Assembly (NCBI GenBank): GCA_947176635.1
Contig: CAMWRJ010000011.1
Coordinates: 1 to 11,179, forward strand
From: an uncultured Mycoplasmataceae bacterium
Lineage (GTDB): Bacteria > Bacillota_I > Bacilli_A > Mycoplasmatales > Mycoplasmoidaceae
Direction: 5' to 3'
DNA: 11,179 nucleotides
The notes below the pieces were generated by a model. It saw nothing but the letters and a program-made list of their open reading frames with translations, searched no databases and had not been told where the DNA came from. The position numbers and the translations under genes were made by a program. Every line of letters starts with the position of its first letter. Position 1 is the stretch's first letter. Shown piece after piece: positions 8,813 through 11,179 of this stretch.

Positions 8813-10180
8813 TTAGTGATCGTGTCCACAACCACATTCATCATCGTGGTGGTGTTCAACTTTAATTCTTTCATTATTTTTATTTAATTCGAATAATCTA
8901 TCGATTACTTTTTCAAGTAATAATTCTTTCATTATTTTAGTTCTATTAGCTTCTAATCTTTCTTTAACAATTTCTTCTGAAATATTGTATTGTTTAGCTA
9001 ATTTTTTAATTTCTTCATTGTAATCTTCATCAGAAACTTTGATTGATTCTTTTTTAGCAATGTGTCTAATTAAAGCATCAGTTTTAATTTTATTTAAAAC
9101 TTCTTTATGGTGCATTTCTTTGAACTCTTTTAAATTTTTGTTAAGAGCTTTTAATAAGTAATCTAAAGTTACACCTTGTCTTTGTCAGTATTCTTCTAAT
9201 GATTTCATGTATTCATCAGTTTCTGCATCAATAATTCTTTGACTGATTTCTGATAATTCAGAGTTTTTATCTGAATATTCCATTACTGATTTTAAAACTA
9301 ATTCTTTATTGCTTGTTTTGATAGATTCTAATAAACTATTTTTAATAAATTCTTTTAATTGTTTTAAATTTTCAACATTAGGAATTTTTAATTCTTTAAT
9401 TGCTTCATCATCTAATTTTGCACTAGATTTTTCTTTAATTGAATGAAGTTTAATTTTGAAAACAACATCTTTTCCTGCTAATGATTTTTCATGGTAACTT
9501 TCTGGGAATGTTACATTAATATCTTTTTCATTTCCAACTGTTAATCCAATCATTTGATCTTCAAATCCAGGAATGAATTGATTAGAACCAATTTCTAGTT
9601 CGTAATTTTCTGCTTTTCCACCAGGGAATTCTTCACCATTTAATAAACCTACAAAATCAAATACTGCTGTTTGACCTTTTTTTAATTCTGTATCTTTTGA
9701 TTCAACTAATTGTGAATTTCTGTCTTGATACAAGTCAATTTCTTTTTGAACTTCTTCATCTGATACTTCTTCTGGTTTAGTTTCATATAAATTAATTTTT
9801 TTGTAATCTAATTCATTTTGAATTGATGGAAGAACATCATATTTTAATTCAATAATTGCTTTTTCAGAATCAAATTCAACAAGTTCTAAAGAAGGTACTT
9901 CAAATAATTCATCTTTTTCTTTTAAGAATTCATTATTTGTTTTTGCTAATTCTAAAATTTCATTAGTTGATTTGTAAACTGCTTTGTAAGCTACTTCTTC
10001 AACATTAATGTGTTTTTTAATAATGTTAGCTGGTGCTTTACCAGGTCTAAATCCTTCAACTTTTACATTTTTAGCAATTGAATCATATTCTTTTTTAAAT
10101 GCTTTTTTTCATTGTTCTCCAGAATATTCGATTTCAATTTTAAATTGATTATTTTCTTGTAATGTTTTAATAACTTTCAT
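8813..10180 (-). CDS. tig: Trigger factor (ribosome-associated chaperone and prolyl isomerase)
   Basis: 455 aa, close to the usual 430-450. Trigger factor binds at the ribosome exit tunnel and shields and folds nascent chains. The N-terminal ribosome-binding domain has the signature GFRPGKAP (43-50), with the F-R-x-x-G-K loop that docks on protein L23. An FKBP-type prolyl isomerase domain follows (about 163-245; VFDFVGLLNGEEFPGG and IPGFEDQMIGL), then the long helical C-terminal chaperone domain (about 255-440). The start at 10180 has AAGGA at 10188-10192. Trp24 and Trp332 are TGA. The odd part is the last 14 residues, EHHHDDECGCGHDH (442-455), a His/Cys/Asp tail that looks metal-binding and is not part of the core family. 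The gene is separated from its neighbours by intergenic gaps and a terminator, so it is probably transcribed alone. Confidence 0.97.
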
Positions 10181-10187
10181 TTGAAAT

Positions 10188-10192
10188 TCCTT
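10188..10192 (-). promoter_or_regulatory. Ribosome-binding site of tig
   Basis: AAGGA on the minus strand, 7 nt before the ATG at 10180, supports this start. Confidence 0.65.
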
Positions 10193-10221
10193 TATATAAA
10201 TTTAATATATTATGCTAATAA

Positions 10222-10227
10222 ATTATA
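10222..10227 (-). promoter_or_regulatory. Possible -10 box of tig
   Basis: The minus strand has TATAAT 41 nt upstream of the tig ATG, within the 124-nt gap behind the pseudouridine synthase gene. There is no clear -35. The background is so AT-rich that a chance match is possible. Confidence 0.35.
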
Positions 10228-10304
10228 ACTTAAAATAACTTATATTATTGATAAAAACTATGTGATTTTTAAAGTATTAAAATGTTAGATTTCAATAAAA
10301 TAAA

Positions 10305-11179
10305 TTAATTTTTATATTTATAATTTAAAGAATTCAAAAATCAAATATCATTTACTTTAAATTCTTTATTTGACAAATAATTTAAAATTCCAGTATTTAA
10401 ATCAAAAAATTTGATTTTATGACTAACTAAACATTGATATTTAAATCTACTATCTTTATTGATGAAACTTTTAATATATTTTTGTTCACCAACTAATGGA
10501 TGATTAATTAAATTAAATGTAGCTCTAATTTGATGTGTTCTTCCTGTTATTAAATCTATTTCTAATAATGAATACTTATTTGAAATGATATCAATCAATT
10601 TATATCTAGTTACTGCTTCTTTGAATTGAGCATTCTTTTTATCAAATGATGTTTCTACAATGTTTTTATCCGTTTTTCTAATAAAACAATTAATTTCTCT
10701 GTATTTATGTTCAACAACACCATAAACTAAAGCCAAATAAGTTTTTTTGATCAACTTATCTTTAAAAATTTCATTCATTTCTTTTAAAGCTTCAGCATTT
10801 TTAGCAGCAATTACTATACCTGATGTATTTGTATCAATTCTATGCGCTAATGATGGTATAAATGAATTTTCATTTTCATCATTATATTCTTGCTTTTCAT
10901 ACAAATATTTAATAATTTTATTAATTAAAGTATTTACTGTTGCTTGTTTTTCATCATATACAATCAAACCAATAGACTTATTTACAATAATAATATTTTT
11001 ATCTTCATAAATAATATCAATATTAGAATCTGCTTGTTTTCATAATTGATGTTTGTTGATTGATTTTTCAGAATCAATATTTAGATAAATATTTATTTCA
11101 TCATTTATCATTAATCTATAATCATAATTAACTTTTTGATTATTAACTTTGATTTTTTTATTTCTTAATAATTTATAAA
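10305..11179 (-). CDS. RluA-family 23S rRNA pseudouridine synthase (N-terminus beyond window)
   Basis: 290 codons are visible, entering from the right edge and ending at TAA 10305-10307; a TGA near the end (10341-10343) is Trp. The enzyme converts specific uridines in large-subunit rRNA to pseudouridine. The visible 5' part carries an S4 RNA-binding segment (KLLRNKKIKVNN and INDEINIYL). The catalytic domain follows, with HRIDTNTSG, whose Asp (codon 10833-10835, about visible residue 115) is the catalytic nucleophile, and the conserved GRTHQIRATFNLINHPLVG region. S4 plus RluA is the layout of RluC and RluD; which of the two is meant cannot be decided here, so no symbol is given. Only a few N-terminal residues should be missing, since S4 domains of these proteins start near the N-terminus. 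No convincing terminator is seen in the gap before tig. Confidence 0.92.

Noticed and set aside
10193..10304. Possible terminator for the pseudouridine synthase gene (A5/T5 pairing around 10245-10275)
   Set aside because: The stem is only about 5 A-T pairs around an 8-nt loop, with no U-run of note; indistinguishable from background in this sequence.
10747..11010. Plus-strand ORF of 87 codons, hydrophobic
   Set aside because: It is antisense to the catalytic domain of the pseudouridine synthase, with hydrophobicity expected from the complementary strand.
1..11179. CRISPR array, tRNA or rRNA genes
   Set aside because: No regularly spaced direct repeats, no cloverleaf-like or conserved GC-richer RNA segments were seen on either strand.

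Overview
The window is very AT-rich and reads as a mycoplasma (Mollicutes) chromosome that uses genetic code 4. In every large gene TGA falls where tryptophan is expected: at least 18 times in the helicase and four times in FtsH. Reading TGA as Trp joins what look like broken frames into full-length proteins. The lipoprotein with a leucine-rich-repeat pattern, the reduced gene set and the short Shine-Dalgarno/TATAAT signals fit Mycoplasma or a close relative. No tRNA, rRNA, insertion sequence or CRISPR array was seen.

Layout. Positions 1-1038 (minus) hold the N-terminal 346 codons of a secreted lipoprotein that runs off the left edge. A hairpin terminator at about 1171-1201 separates it from a two-gene minus-strand operon, hpt (3433-3981) followed by ftsH (1214-3430), with only 2 nt between them. 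Divergent from hpt, across a 131-nt double promoter region, is one very large plus-strand gene (4113-8213, 1366 aa). It encodes an SF1 helicase with a DUF4011-like N-terminus and a C-terminal restriction-endonuclease-like domain, and it ends at a strong hairpin terminator. Next on the minus strand come a frameshifted remnant of a small hypothetical protein gene (about 8264-8745), the trigger factor gene tig (8813-10180) with an AU-only terminator, and a 5'-truncated RluA-family pseudouridine synthase gene (10305 to the right edge).

Function. Most genes are core housekeeping: purine salvage (Hpt), membrane protein quality control (FtsH), nascent-chain folding (Tig) and rRNA modification (RluA family). 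The parts with an accessory character are the lipoprotein, the decayed small gene and the helicase. The helicase is the best candidate for an unusual system, because its domain order matches the DUF4011-helicase-nuclease architecture of single-gene anti-phage proteins (Hhe type). Its nuclease-like domain, however, seems to lack the usual third catalytic residue.
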